54,688 nt of DNA from Chloroflexota bacterium (GTDB lineage: Bacteria > Chloroflexota > Dehalococcoidia > Lucifugimonadales > UBA3495). This document shows, piece after piece, positions 1 to 8,720 of this stretch (the stretch's first letter is position 1; every line of letters begins with the position of its first letter). Location of the stretch: positions 1 to 54,688 of the forward strand of contig JAPOQH010000027.1 in assembly GCA_026710825.1 (NCBI GenBank), written 5' to 3'. The notes under the pieces are model-generated. The model did no database searches and had not been told where the DNA came from. It was given only the letters and a program-made list of their open reading frames with translations. Made by a program: the position numbers and the translations under genes.

Positions 1-1
1 C

Positions 2-133
2 CTGGAACGCGCCATCACGGCTTACGAAACGCGGCGCAACACCGCGCGCGTCCCTATCAACTGGCGCTTCAGCACCGACCACGCCAGAACCAAACTCCAT
101 CGCTTCTATCCCTGCCTTTCCAACGTTGACTGA
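2..133 (+). CDS. IS630-family transposase, C-terminal end (partial)
   Basis: The frame is open from the left window edge and encodes 43 residues ending in a TGA stop. The peptide contains NWRFSTDHARTKLHRFYP, which resembles the C-terminal tail of IS630/Tc1-type DDE transposases, where a basic '(N)W+FT..DAR.KL.RLYP' end is common. The catalytic DDE core would lie to the left and cannot be seen, so I cannot tell whether the element is intact. An imperfect inverted-repeat pair follows at once. The family call rests on this short tail only. Confidence 0.55.
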   Translation: MERAITAYETRRNTARVPINWRFSTDHARTKLHRFYPCLSNVD

Positions 134-140
134 GTACTAG

Positions 141-239
141 TCCGTTTATTCGACATATGCTGTAACGGCGGAAAATGCCGTCTGCTGCGCGATGAACGAG
201 CAACCCTTACGTCATTTGGAAATAAATCGAATATACGGA
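141..239. repeat. Short element bounded by inverted repeats
   Basis: A 13-bp sequence TCCGTTTATTCGA at 141-153 recurs inverted, with one mismatch, at 227-239 (TCGAATATACGGA). Together they frame about 99 bp just downstream of the transposase stop. This could be the right end of the IS630-like element, a MITE derived from it, or a regulatory hairpin for the following lipoprotein gene. No second copy is present in this window. Confidence 0.35.
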
Positions 240-399
240 TTGTTTATTTGGCAGTGAACTGCACTACAATTCCATTGGCATAGCTTAGGCTCTGCTTTAG
301 TATGGCATCAACTTGGCAACCCACTACGGGCATTCTTTTAGCACGCCCTTACACGTTGACCTTCACCGTAATGCGCAATCGCTAGGATGGAGTGAAATT

Positions 400-2403
400 T
401 TGACCAAGCTTGTACCTCGCCTAGTAAATTACATTCCAATGCTCACTAAACTCGTCGTTTGCACTGTTCTGTCCCTCGTAACGCTCCTCAGCGTCGGATG
501 CTTCCTATTCGACGGATCTCCAGAACCAGAACCCACTCATCAACCTCCGGTTTCAAGTGTTCCCACGCCTAACTTTGAGGCAACCATCGCCGCCGCGGTC
601 GTTGCCGCGATGGCAAGCCAACCAACGCAGCCCGGGACAATCGACCAAGCTCAACCTGTAACATCCCCTACCCGTGAGCATCCGGCGGAACCTACATCTT
701 TACCCTCTCAGAATCCGGCTGTGGAACAGCTAACGACCATCACTCCCTCCCAACCTACCCCTATGTCTGCTCCAACATCGGAGCCGGCACCGACGGTTCA
801 GCCCCTGGCGGCGGCGACCGTCAGCGCAGGCTCTCAACATACGTGTTGGCTCCAGTCAGATGGGACAGCTTACTGTTGGGGTGCCAACGGAGAGTCGGAC
901 AAGGGACAAGCTGATGCCTCGACACAACCTCTCTCCCATATTACCGCTGGGAACATGCACAGTTGCGGGATTGTAGCGGATACGGGCGCTGCGATCTGCT
1001 GGGGAGACAATTCCCATTGGCAATCGTCGCCACCTGCCGATCTGTTCACCTATATTGACGCGGGATATCGACACACATGCGCCTTACGCCCTGACGGAAC
1101 CGCGCAATGTTGGGGCAACAATGACCACGGACAGTTGAACGTACCGGATCTACGATTCTCATCCATTTCCGCAGGCGGATCTCACACCTGCGCTATAACG
1201 CGCGAGGGTGATGCCGTGTGCTGGGGGGACAGCTACCTGTCGCAATCTCAACCGCCCAGCACAAAGCTGGTCGCCGTTAGTGCCGGCGAATGGCACTCAT
1301 GCGGCATCACTAAGGATGGAGCAGCGGTCTGCTGGGGTTCGAATGCTGACGGTCAAACCATCCCAAACGTCCGTGGCTCACTCCGGAGCATATCATCTGG
1401 GGCGCGCCACACTTGCGCCGTCGACAACAGCGGTCGAGCCCATTGCTGGGGTGCAGAAGATCATTTCCAATCGGCCCCCAATGGCGACTTCAGATTCGTG
1501 GCCGCAGGTGCCGAACACACTTGTTGGTTGGATTCTCGTGAAAAAGTGACCTGTCGCGGAGGTAACAGCTACGGGCAGAGTTCGCTCCCGTCATCTGACA
1601 AATACCGCGCTGTTTCTGTTGGGACATCTCATTCTTGCGCAATCCGCCTTGACGGATTTGTGGTTTGTTGGGGGCGCAACCGCTACGACTCGAACGCCTC
1701 GCCCCGGTCCCAGTTCAAGTCCATCGATTCGGGTGATCACTTCACCTGCGGCATTCTTTTGGATGACACTCTTGCTTGTTGGGGCAACAACGATCAGCAG
1801 CAAGCTTTTCCGCCGAGAGGTGCGTTCCTGCACGTCAGCGCCACGGAATCGCGCGCATGCGGGGTGAAGACCGACCAAACCGCCGTCTGTTGGGGTTTTA
1901 CGCGCTTGGACAACGGCACCCCGGTGGCAGCGGCTTTCCCGCCGAATAAACCCTTCAAAACTGTGTCAGCATCCGACCGCCACTCGTGTGGACTGCTGTC
2001 CGACGGCACGGTGGATTGTTGGGGCGAAAACCCGTACGGAGATCGTGGACAGACTGCTCCAGCTACCGGATTGTTCCAATCGGTGACCGTCGGCAATGGA
2101 CATTCCTGCGGGTTGCGAGCTGACTCAACGGTGTCCTGCTGGGGAAACAACGACGATGGTCAGGCAAGCCCGCCTGCGGGCACTTTCAAGTCGGTCAGTG
2201 CCGGGGGCAATTCCTTCGCTTGCGGAGTTACTACCGACGGCAAAGGCGTGTGCTGGGGGCTCGAAGAAGAAGGTAAAACCGTCCCGCCCAAGCACGAATT
2301 TTTAACCGTATCAGCCGGGATTTTTCATGCCTGCGGCCTGAGGGTCGACCAGCGCATCGTCTGTTGGGGCAGCAATTACCAAGGTATTTCGTCGCCACCC
2401 TGA
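400..2403 (+). CDS. Secreted lipoprotein with 14 RCC1-like repeats
   Basis: I chose the TTG at 400 because GGATGGAG lies just upstream and the product then opens with a basic n-region, a hydrophobic stretch and a lipobox-like LLSVGC; the ATG at 439 is the alternative. After a Pro/Thr/Ser-rich linker of about 110 residues the rest is built from 14 repeats of about 38 residues with the core H(T/S)C.(I/L)..DG.(A/V).CWG.N..GQ. RCC1 repeats form seven-bladed beta-propellers, so 14 repeats suggest two propellers. Nearly every repeat has two cysteines (one reads CRG instead of CWG), which fits an extracytoplasmic disulfide-bonded protein. The ligand is unknown; similar bacterial RCC1 proteins are usually surface-binding proteins. 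Confidence 0.8.
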   Translation: MTKLVPRLVNYIPMLTKLVVCTVLSLVTLLSVGCFLFDGSPEPEPTHQPPVSSVPTPNFEATIAAAVVAAMASQPTQPGTIDQAQPVTSPTREHPAEPTSLPSQNPAVEQLTTITPSQPTPMSAPTSEPAPTVQPLAAATVSAGSQHTCWLQSDGTAYCWGANGESDKGQADASTQPLSHITAGNMHSCGIVADTGAAICWGDNSHWQSSPPADLFTYIDAGYRHTCALRPDGTAQCWGNNDHGQLNVPDLRFSSISAGGSHTCAITREGDAVCWGDSYLSQSQPPSTKLVAVSAGEWHSCGITKDGAAVCWGSNADGQTIPNVRGSLRSISSGARHTCAVDNSGRAHCWGAEDHFQSAPNGDFRFVAAGAEHTCWLDSREKVTCRGGNSYGQSSLPSSDKYRAVSVGTSHSCAIRLDGFVVCWGRNRYDSNASPRSQFKSIDSGDHFTCGILLDDTLACWGNNDQQQAFPPRGAFLHVSATESRACGVKTDQTAVCWGFTRLDNGTPVAAAFPPNKPFKTVSASDRHSCGLLSDGTVDCWGENPYGDRGQTAPATGLFQSVTVGNGHSCGLRADSTVSCWGNNDDGQASPPAGTFKSVSAGGNSFACGVTTDGKGVCWGLEEEGKTVPPKHEFLTVSAGIFHACGLRVDQRIVCWGSNYQGISSPP

Positions 2404-2458
2404 TGTAAGCTCTCCGGAAACGCAAGCACTGATTCCCATGGCCCGATTTTCTGGCGCC

Positions 2459-2908
2459 CTAGTGCGGGGTGTTGAACTGCACCAGTATCCCGTCCGGGTC
2501 AAAAACGTAGATGCTGCGGATATCGCCATCGGCGTTGGTGAACGACTCGATGGGGCCGGCCAGTTCAACGCCCTTGCTGAGCAGTTCGTGGGTCAAGCCC
2601 TTGACGTCTTCGACTCCGAACGAGATGTGGCTGATGCCGACCATGTCCAGCTTGATGGGCTCGCCATCCGGGTTGTCGCCGGGATGGCTGGTGAGGGTCA
2701 GCGTGGGCGTGGCTCCATCGCCGTAGGCCAGGCTGACCCAGCGACGGGCCTGGCGCTCATGCAGGTAGTTGTGCAGGCGCCCTCCCTCGGTGGGGTCGGT
2801 CATGCGGTCGCCCAGGACGGTCATGCCCAGGATGTCGCGGTAAAACGCCAGCGACCGGTCCATGTCGCTGACGCAGATGCCGATGTGGGTAACGCAAGTT
2901 GCGTCCAT
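2459..2908 (-). CDS. VOC-family (glyoxalase/dioxygenase fold) protein
   Basis: The product has 149 residues and one vicinal-oxygen-chelate module pair. It opens with THIGICVSDMDRSLAFYRDILGM and carries the second-half signature GISHISFGVEDV and a C-terminal FDPDGILVQF strand. The start is set by GGAGG 8 bases before the ATG; the longer frame upstream lacks such a site. The histidines in THIG and SHIS are candidate metal ligands. The C-terminal position that is usually Glu (DPDG..IE) is Gln here. Substrate cannot be predicted: VOC proteins include glyoxalases, epimerases and extradiol dioxygenases. It lies 86 bp downstream of a second VOC gene in the same direction, probably one operon. Confidence 0.85.
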   Translation of the reverse strand: MDATCVTHIGICVSDMDRSLAFYRDILGMTVLGDRMTDPTEGGRLHNYLHERQARRWVSLAYGDGATPTLTLTSHPGDNPDGEPIKLDMVGISHISFGVEDVKGLTHELLSKGVELAGPIESFTNADGDIRSIYVFDPDGILVQFNTPH

Positions 2909-2994
2909 AGTGTTCGCCTCCCTGGAGTTGACGGCGGCCCGATTCGCACATGGTTTCGGGCCGCCAGGTCGGACGGGTCGAGGTATACGGCGTC

Positions 2995-3405
2995 CTAGTC
3001 CATGGGCGCGATGTGGAGCCAGCCAGGTTCCGAAATGTCCAGAACCTGCCCGTTGGGGCCGGACCACTTCTCCTCGGCGCGCGGCGGACGGGGCTGGCCG
3101 TCCGGGGCCACATCGCGTCGAACGATCTCCTCTCCGCTGATTTCCTTGAGTTTCGCGCCGGTCTCCTCCAGGCTGTCGACCTGGAAACCAATGTGGTGGA
3201 TGCCGTCGTAGTTCTCGCCGTTGGGGCCGACGTCGGCGTCCTCGTTGGTCTTCCACTTGAGGATGGTCAGGTTGATGTCTCCGTCAGATAGCTGGATCTG
3301 TCGGGCGTTGCGGGCGACCTCGAACAGGTCGAAGCCTTCCTTGTAGAACTGTGCCACGGCGTCCGGATCCTCGCAGGTGATGGCAACGTGCTTGATTTTG
3401 GCCAT
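2995..3405 (-). CDS. VOC-family protein
   Basis: The product has 136 residues and starts MAKIKHVAITCEDPDAV, which matches the first VOC beta-alpha-beta unit. A central GIHHIGFQVDSLEE and a C-terminal GPNGQVLDISEPGW give the second unit. GGAGGAG lies 6-7 bases before the chosen ATG; the frame extends five residues further upstream without a better site. The double His (HH) is a likely metal-site contributor. It is probably co-transcribed with the downstream VOC gene, but the two sequences are only distantly alike, so this is not a recent duplication. The substrate is unknown. Confidence 0.85.
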   Translation of the reverse strand: MAKIKHVAITCEDPDAVAQFYKEGFDLFEVARNARQIQLSDGDINLTILKWKTNEDADVGPNGENYDGIHHIGFQVDSLEETGAKLKEISGEEIVRRDVAPDGQPRPPRAEEKWSGPNGQVLDISEPGWLHIAPMD

Positions 3406-3631
3406 AGTGGCTCCTCCCAATCTGGTTTCGGCACATTATAGCCGTGATGCGGCGCGTTGTAGCGTCTGCCATGGGATCGAGTCAGGGCGGTCCCGGATTG
3501 TGCAGCGCTGGGGCGGTGGCTTTACCCTGCGCTGGGTGATACCCTGTCGCCCGGCCACTTGGCCTACCCGACAGCCAGCAACACTTCCCCTTCTGACGCC
3601 GTTCCAGGCGCACCTGTGAGGCAGGTATCCC

Positions 3632-4975
3632 ATGACCACGACCCGTACCCTGGCGGAGTTTATCGCCGACACCGAGTTTGAGAGCCTGCCATCGCCAGTG
3701 GTGGAGGCAGCCAAGATCGCGATCCTGGACGGAGTGGCGAACATGGCGGCGGGGTCGGTGCAGGAACTGGCTGACATCATCGGGCGCTACGTGCGGGACG
3801 CCGGCGGGACCTCTCAGGCGTCGGTGATCGGCTGGGGTTACAAGACCAACCCGCCGTCGGCCGCCTTCGCCAACGGGGTTTTCGGACACTGCCTGGACTA
3901 CGAGATCCAGGGGTTCCCGCCCACCCACGGTACGTCATCCTGCCTGCCGTCGGCCTTGGCGCTGGCGGAGCAGCACAACGCGCCAGGCAGCCGGGTGATC
4001 ACCGCCTACGTGCTGGGCTGGGAGATCCAGGGACGGCTGAGGGCCGCTTCGGCTCCGGCCACCCGAACCGGCTATCACCCGCCGGGGTTGGTGGGGCCAC
4101 TGGGAGGCGCGGCGGCATCCTCCAAGACCCTGGGCCTGGACGCGGACCAGACCCTCATGGCCCTGGGCATCGCCGCCTCCCGCACCGGCGGCCTGACCGC
4201 CAACACGGGAACCATGGTGAAGTCCACGCACCCGGGCAACGCGGCGCGAATGGGAGCCGAGGCGGGCATCCTGGCCGGCATGGGGTACACGGCCAGCGAC
4301 GAGGTGCTGGAGTCGCCGGTGGGGTACGCGGCCGCGCTGTTCGGCGGCGAGTTCGACTGGGATATCGCCACGGGCGGCTTGGGAGCGTCGTGGCGGTTGA
4401 TCGACCCGGGTTTTGACATCAAGCGATTTCCCGCCCAGGTCTACATACAGAACGCCATCGAGGCGGCGCTGAACCTGCGCGATGAGAACGGCATCTTGGC
4501 TGACGACATCGAGCGGGTGACCATCCGCCGGCAGGGACGGGGCCATTCGGGGCCGGTTCCCCGCAGCGGACTGGACGGCAAGTTCAGCGTGGAATACTGC
4601 GCCGCCGCCGCCCTGCTGGACGGACGAGTGGGCATCGACACTTTCACCGACGCCCGCCGTTTCTCTCCGGATATGGATGAGATGCTGGGTCGCATCGGCG
4701 TGGAACCGGAAGGGCCGGAATCGGGAGCGACGCAGGCGACCGCCGTGCTCAAGGACGGCAGGACGGTGAGCGCCGAATGTTCCGCCTTCAGCGGGTCGGC
4801 GTCCAACCCGATGTCGCGGGAGCAGCGGCTGGAAAAGGTGCGCGACTGCTTCGTGCGCGCGCTGTCGGATTCCGACACCGAGCGAGTGCTGGAAATGTTG
4901 GAGAACCTGGAGAGCCTGGACGACACGGCGCAGTTAATGGCCGTGCTGGGACAGGCTGCAGCCGGCAGGAACTGA
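3632..4975 (+). CDS. MmgE/PrpD family protein
   Basis: The product has 447 residues and resembles the 2-methylcitrate dehydratase/cis-aconitate decarboxylase superfamily. It shows the N-terminal helical start (LAEFIADTEFESLPSPVVEAAK), the 'DG.ANM.AGS' turn, and the conserved ANGVFGHCLDY segment around H86-D89, followed by HGTSSCLPSALALAE. Family members often have HxxDYDD where this one has HCLDYEIQ, so the substrate may differ. The ATG is preceded by GAGGCAGG. It leads a plus-strand run with a transporter, an FAD oxidoreductase, a MetE-like protein and an SDR, which suggests a catabolic operon for a carboxylic acid. Family confidence is high; activity is not assigned. Confidence 0.85.
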   Translation: MTTTRTLAEFIADTEFESLPSPVVEAAKIAILDGVANMAAGSVQELADIIGRYVRDAGGTSQASVIGWGYKTNPPSAAFANGVFGHCLDYEIQGFPPTHGTSSCLPSALALAEQHNAPGSRVITAYVLGWEIQGRLRAASAPATRTGYHPPGLVGPLGGAAASSKTLGLDADQTLMALGIAASRTGGLTANTGTMVKSTHPGNAARMGAEAGILAGMGYTASDEVLESPVGYAAALFGGEFDWDIATGGLGASWRLIDPGFDIKRFPAQVYIQNAIEAALNLRDENGILADDIERVTIRRQGRGHSGPVPRSGLDGKFSVEYCAAAALLDGRVGIDTFTDARRFSPDMDEMLGRIGVEPEGPESGATQATAVLKDGRTVSAECSAFSGSASNPMSREQRLEKVRDCFVRALSDSDTERVLEMLENLESLDDTAQLMAVLGQAAAGRN

Positions 4976-5017
4976 ACGGGCCGGTCCCGTCACCACAGCG
5001 GCTGAATTACGGTTTTT

Positions 5018-6331
5018 GTGTTTCTAAAGGGCAAGCTCCACTACGCCTGGATCATCGTGGCCATCGCCGCGATGATGGGGTTCATCACCTCTTCGGTGCG
5101 GTTCGCTGCCGCTGCCCTGGTGCCCTATCTCAGCGATGCCACCGGCGATTTCGGCTGGAGCTATGGAGCGATCACGCTGGCATTCAGCCTCCAGTGGATA
5201 ATTTTCGGGATGGCGAGCCCCTATGTGGGTTGGCTCGGCGACCGGTACGGAGTCCGCTGGTTCCTGCTGTTTGGCGCCATTCTGTTCATCATCGGGATGC
5301 TGCTGACCGGCATTATGAACAGCCTGTGGCAGTTCTACCTGTTCTTCGGCGTGATCCTGGGCATCGCCTCCACGATTTTCACCGTGCTGCCCGTGTCCGG
5401 CATAACCCTGTGGTTCCGGAGACACCTGGGCGCGGCCATGGGGATCGTGTGGTCGTTCCAGGGGATCGGCGTCGTTGCGTTCCTGTTCCTGATCGGCGCG
5501 GCGTTCGGCCAACTGGGTATCCAATGGATCTTCTGGCTTCCGGGCATTGCCGGCGGAGCGCTCCTGCTGGTGCTGGTGAGGTTCTTTTACAACGGTCCCG
5601 CTGACATCGGCTTGCGACCCTTGGGCGATCTCGGCAACGAGCCGATCCAAAAGCCCAGGAGGGACGAGGCCACCAAGGTAAGGGCCAGGGTCTTCATCCA
5701 GCAGGCCAAGCGCACCGCCACGTTCTGGAACCTCATCGGCATCCACTACTGGGGATGCATGGGCCACCAGATCATCAACGTGTTGATCGTGGCCATCGCC
5801 GTGGACCGGGGCCTGTCCCTAGCCGCAGCCACCGGCGTGCTGGCGACCCAGCAGGTCGTGGGTGTCGTCGTCCGCGCCGCCGTGCCCGTGGTGGCGGAGC
5901 GCCTGGGTTGCAGGATGGTCTGGGTGGTCGGTATGGCCCTCCAGGTATTCCCGCTGCTGCTCATTCTCTTTTTCAACGACCTTTGGGCGTATTACCTGTT
6001 CGCCATACTCTTTGGCATCGGCCAGAGCACGGAGGTGCCCACGTTCCCCATCGCCAATCGGCAGTATTACGGGAACGTCCCGCAGGGCAGCCTCTACGGA
6101 TGGCAGAGCCTGGGCAGCGGTCTGGGGATGGGACTGGCGCCCTTGGCTGGCGGGCTCCTGTGGGACTTCACCGGAACCTACATGGCGCCGCTGCTTCTGT
6201 CCCTGGGGTTCAGCACGATGGCCCTGATCCAGTCCTGGCTGCTGCCGTCGCCCAAGGTGAGACAGATACCCGACTGGGAGACCCACCTGCCCGCCAACCT
6301 GCAGCCCGCCGGTGTCAGGGCCGCCGATTAG
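5018..6331 (+). CDS. MFS transporter (carboxylate-type)
   Basis: The product has 437 residues and about 12 hydrophobic helices. It begins at a GTG with MFLKGKLHYAWIIVAIAAMM. The helix 2-3 loop GWLGDRYGVRW matches the MFS motif A (G-x-L-x-D-R-x-G-x-R). A long basic/polar central loop around residues 195-225 separates the two six-helix halves. The opening 'HYAWIIV' and the PYVGWLGDRYG region resemble the oxalate/formate and monocarboxylate transporter branch, so an organic-acid substrate is plausible. It sits 42 bp behind the PrpD-like gene, consistent with uptake of that operon's substrate. Confidence 0.85.
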   Translation: MFLKGKLHYAWIIVAIAAMMGFITSSVRFAAAALVPYLSDATGDFGWSYGAITLAFSLQWIIFGMASPYVGWLGDRYGVRWFLLFGAILFIIGMLLTGIMNSLWQFYLFFGVILGIASTIFTVLPVSGITLWFRRHLGAAMGIVWSFQGIGVVAFLFLIGAAFGQLGIQWIFWLPGIAGGALLLVLVRFFYNGPADIGLRPLGDLGNEPIQKPRRDEATKVRARVFIQQAKRTATFWNLIGIHYWGCMGHQIINVLIVAIAVDRGLSLAAATGVLATQQVVGVVVRAAVPVVAERLGCRMVWVVGMALQVFPLLLILFFNDLWAYYLFAILFGIGQSTEVPTFPIANRQYYGNVPQGSLYGWQSLGSGLGMGLAPLAGGLLWDFTGTYMAPLLLSLGFSTMALIQSWLLPSPKVRQIPDWETHLPANLQPAGVRAAD

Positions 6332-6398
6332 AGCGAGCCGCGACTGACGGCTGTCGGAGTAACCAGGGACTCGTCGCGACCGACGCGGAGTATCAGCA

Positions 6399-7586
6399 AT
6401 GACCAACCAGACCGCGGACGTTGTCATCGTGGGCGGCGGCGTGATCGGGACCAGCATCGCGATGCACCTGGCCATGATCGGTTCCGGCCGGGTCGTCCTG
6501 GTGGAGCAGGGCCACTTGGCAAGCGGAGCCAGCGGCCTGTCCGGCGCGATGGTGAGGGAGCATTACCTGCATCCGACGCTGGTGCGCATGTCCATGGAGG
6601 CGAGGTCCGTTTTCCACAACTTCGCCGAGGTGATCGGTGGCGATGTGAGATTCCGGAACACGGGCCGGCTGCAGCTGTTCCCTGAACACGACGAGCCCGC
6701 GGTGAGCGCCAACGTCGCCATGAACCGGGACCTGGGCGTCAACATCGAGATGCTCACACCGTCAGAGGCTACCCGCGTAGTGCCGCAACTGGACGTCTCC
6801 GGCATTGCGGTATGCGGGTACGAGCCGGACGCCGGTTATGCGGACCCGGTGGCGACGACCTACGCCTACGCCGATCGAGCGCGAACGCTGGGAGCCGAAA
6901 TCATCACTCAGACTCCCGTAAACGAACTCATCGTTTCAGGAGGGCGGATCACGGCGGTCGAGACCGCAGACGGCCGCATCGAGACCGATACGGTGGTGGT
7001 GGCCGCCGGTTCCAGGACCAACCGGTTGGTCGGCCCCATCGCAGAGCAATTGCCTATAACTGCCACCCGCGTGCAGATGGCCCACTTTTTCCGTCCGCCG
7101 GCGCTGGAATCGATGAGCACGATTGTGATCGACCGTTCCACGGGAGCGTACCTGCGGGAGGACGCCGGCCGCGGCGCGCTGGTGGGAGCGGAGGGTCCGG
7201 GAGACCTGAGCGAGTTTGAAAATCCCGACGACATCCCGAGGAACGCCGACCATGAAATGATCGAGAGCCTGTGGCGGCGCGCCAGCATGAGGTTGCCCGA
7301 TTTCGCCGCCGCCATCTGCCGGGGCGGCTACAGCGCGCACTATGACATGACGCCCGACGGCAACCCCATCATCGATCAAAGTACCAACGTCGCGGGGTTG
7401 TTCTACGCTGCCGGATTCAGCGGGCACGGCTTCAAGCTGTCGCCGGTGATCGGGAGGATGGTGGCGGAATTGGTCTTGCATGGCGAGTGCAGCGACCATC
7501 CCGTGGAGCGGTTCCGGTTGAGCCGGTTTGCCGACGGCGACCCGCTGCTGGCGGAGCACCCATACCAGGGAACCAGCCACCAATGA
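6399..7586 (+). CDS. FAD-dependent oxidoreductase (DAO family)
   Basis: The product has 395 residues. A dinucleotide-binding fold is visible at the N-terminus: VVIVGGGVIGTSIAMHLA (GxGxxG at residues 12-17) followed by VVLVEQGHLASGASGLSGAM, as in sarcosine oxidase, glycine oxidase and D-amino-acid dehydrogenases. The C-terminal GLFYAAGFSGHGFKLSPVIGRMVAEL is the second FAD contact of the same family. The likely reaction is oxidation of a secondary amine or amino acid with FAD. It starts 67 bp after the MFS gene and ends just before the next gene, so it is probably in the same operon. The exact substrate is not predictable. Confidence 0.88.
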   Translation: MTNQTADVVIVGGGVIGTSIAMHLAMIGSGRVVLVEQGHLASGASGLSGAMVREHYLHPTLVRMSMEARSVFHNFAEVIGGDVRFRNTGRLQLFPEHDEPAVSANVAMNRDLGVNIEMLTPSEATRVVPQLDVSGIAVCGYEPDAGYADPVATTYAYADRARTLGAEIITQTPVNELIVSGGRITAVETADGRIETDTVVVAAGSRTNRLVGPIAEQLPITATRVQMAHFFRPPALESMSTIVIDRSTGAYLREDAGRGALVGAEGPGDLSEFENPDDIPRNADHEMIESLWRRASMRLPDFAAAICRGGYSAHYDMTPDGNPIIDQSTNVAGLFYAAGFSGHGFKLSPVIGRMVAELVLHGECSDHPVERFRLSRFADGDPLLAEHPYQGTSHQ

Positions 7587-7605
7587 TCCGCGCCACGGAG
7601 GAAAT

Positions 7606-8661
7606 ATGACACCGGCCGGCAGCAGCATCCACCTGGTGGGCAGCGTCCCGCTGCCGGACGCCGAGACCGTTTTCCGCACGGTGAGCGGCGCGCTGAACCC
7701 GTTCCTGCGACGCATCACCGACGGCGAGACGGGCCGGCGCGGCCGGTGGATCTGGTTCCAGCGGGAGATGCTGCTGGAGCATCCCGATATGGAGGTGGAC
7801 AGCGACGAACCGCCGTACGCCCTGTACCAGTGGGACGGACAACTGCTGCGGGAGACGCCCTACGTACGTTTCAAAACGGGGGTGGATCCTGCGTCAGTGG
7901 AGTTTCCGACGGGTTACGCCGAGGCAGCGCTGGAGTCTTTTGACCTGTATGCGAAGTTGCAAGCGGAGGGAGTGATCGGGCGGGACACGCTGTTCCAGGT
8001 GTCGCTGCCCACGCCGATGGCGACGGCGTACATGTACGTAAGTCCCGCCGCTCGGAACGATTACATCGCCGCGTACGAGCGGTCGTTGCTGGCCGCGTTG
8101 GGCGAGATAGCGGGTTCGGTCCCGCACGACAAGTTGTCGATCCAGTGGGACGTGTGCCAGGAGGTGCTGATCTTCGAGGACTATTTCCCGCACCGTCCGG
8201 ACGACTACAAGGAGCAGGTATTCGCCGAACTAGGACGGCTGGGGAACGCCGTGCCAAACGACGTCGACCTGGGTTACCACCTGTGCTACGGGTCTCCACG
8301 GGACGAGCACCTGGTGATGCCCAGGGACATGGAGATCCTGGCGGAGATCGCCAACGGAGTCTCGGCAGGGTTGGAGCGGCGGCTGGACTTCATCCACATG
8401 CCGGTGCCCCAAGACCGGTCGGACGCGGCCTATTTCCGGCCGCTGCAGGGCTTGAATCTCCGGGATGACACCGAGGTCATCCTCGGGCTGGTTCACTACG
8501 ACGATGAGGGAGGAGACTGCGACCGCATCGATGCCGCCCTGCGGTTCCTGGATTCCTTCGGCGTGGCCACCGAGTGCGGATGGGGCCGGACGGATCCTGA
8601 CCGGGTGTCCGGCCTGCTGGTGAGCCACCGGCTCGCGGTTGACTACCTGATCAACGGGTGA
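7606..8661 (+). CDS. Uncharacterised protein, possibly MetE/UroD-like TIM barrel
   Basis: I chose the ATG at 7606 because GGAGG lies 4-5 bases upstream; the frame runs 26 codons further up into the previous gene. The 351-residue product begins HLVGSVPLPDAETVFR and has RRITDGETGRRGRW, which recalls the N-terminal 'GS.PR' and Asp/Glu motifs of cobalamin-independent methionine synthase-like barrels. It also contains SIQWDVCQEVLIFEDYF and ends ECGWGRTDPDRVSGLL, close to the 'CGL.......' C-terminal end of that family. I see no classical zinc-site HxC...E...C set, so it is unlikely to be a true MetE. The position in the operon suggests a catabolic or C1-transfer role, not established. Confidence 0.6.
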   Translation: MTPAGSSIHLVGSVPLPDAETVFRTVSGALNPFLRRITDGETGRRGRWIWFQREMLLEHPDMEVDSDEPPYALYQWDGQLLRETPYVRFKTGVDPASVEFPTGYAEAALESFDLYAKLQAEGVIGRDTLFQVSLPTPMATAYMYVSPAARNDYIAAYERSLLAALGEIAGSVPHDKLSIQWDVCQEVLIFEDYFPHRPDDYKEQVFAELGRLGNAVPNDVDLGYHLCYGSPRDEHLVMPRDMEILAEIANGVSAGLERRLDFIHMPVPQDRSDAAYFRPLQGLNLRDDTEVILGLVHYDDEGGDCDRIDAALRFLDSFGVATECGWGRTDPDRVSGLLVSHRLAVDYLING

Positions 8662-8720
8662 ATGACGGGATCGCCCATCCGCTATAATTCGCGCAATTCG
8701 ATTATTGGCGGGGAACAATC

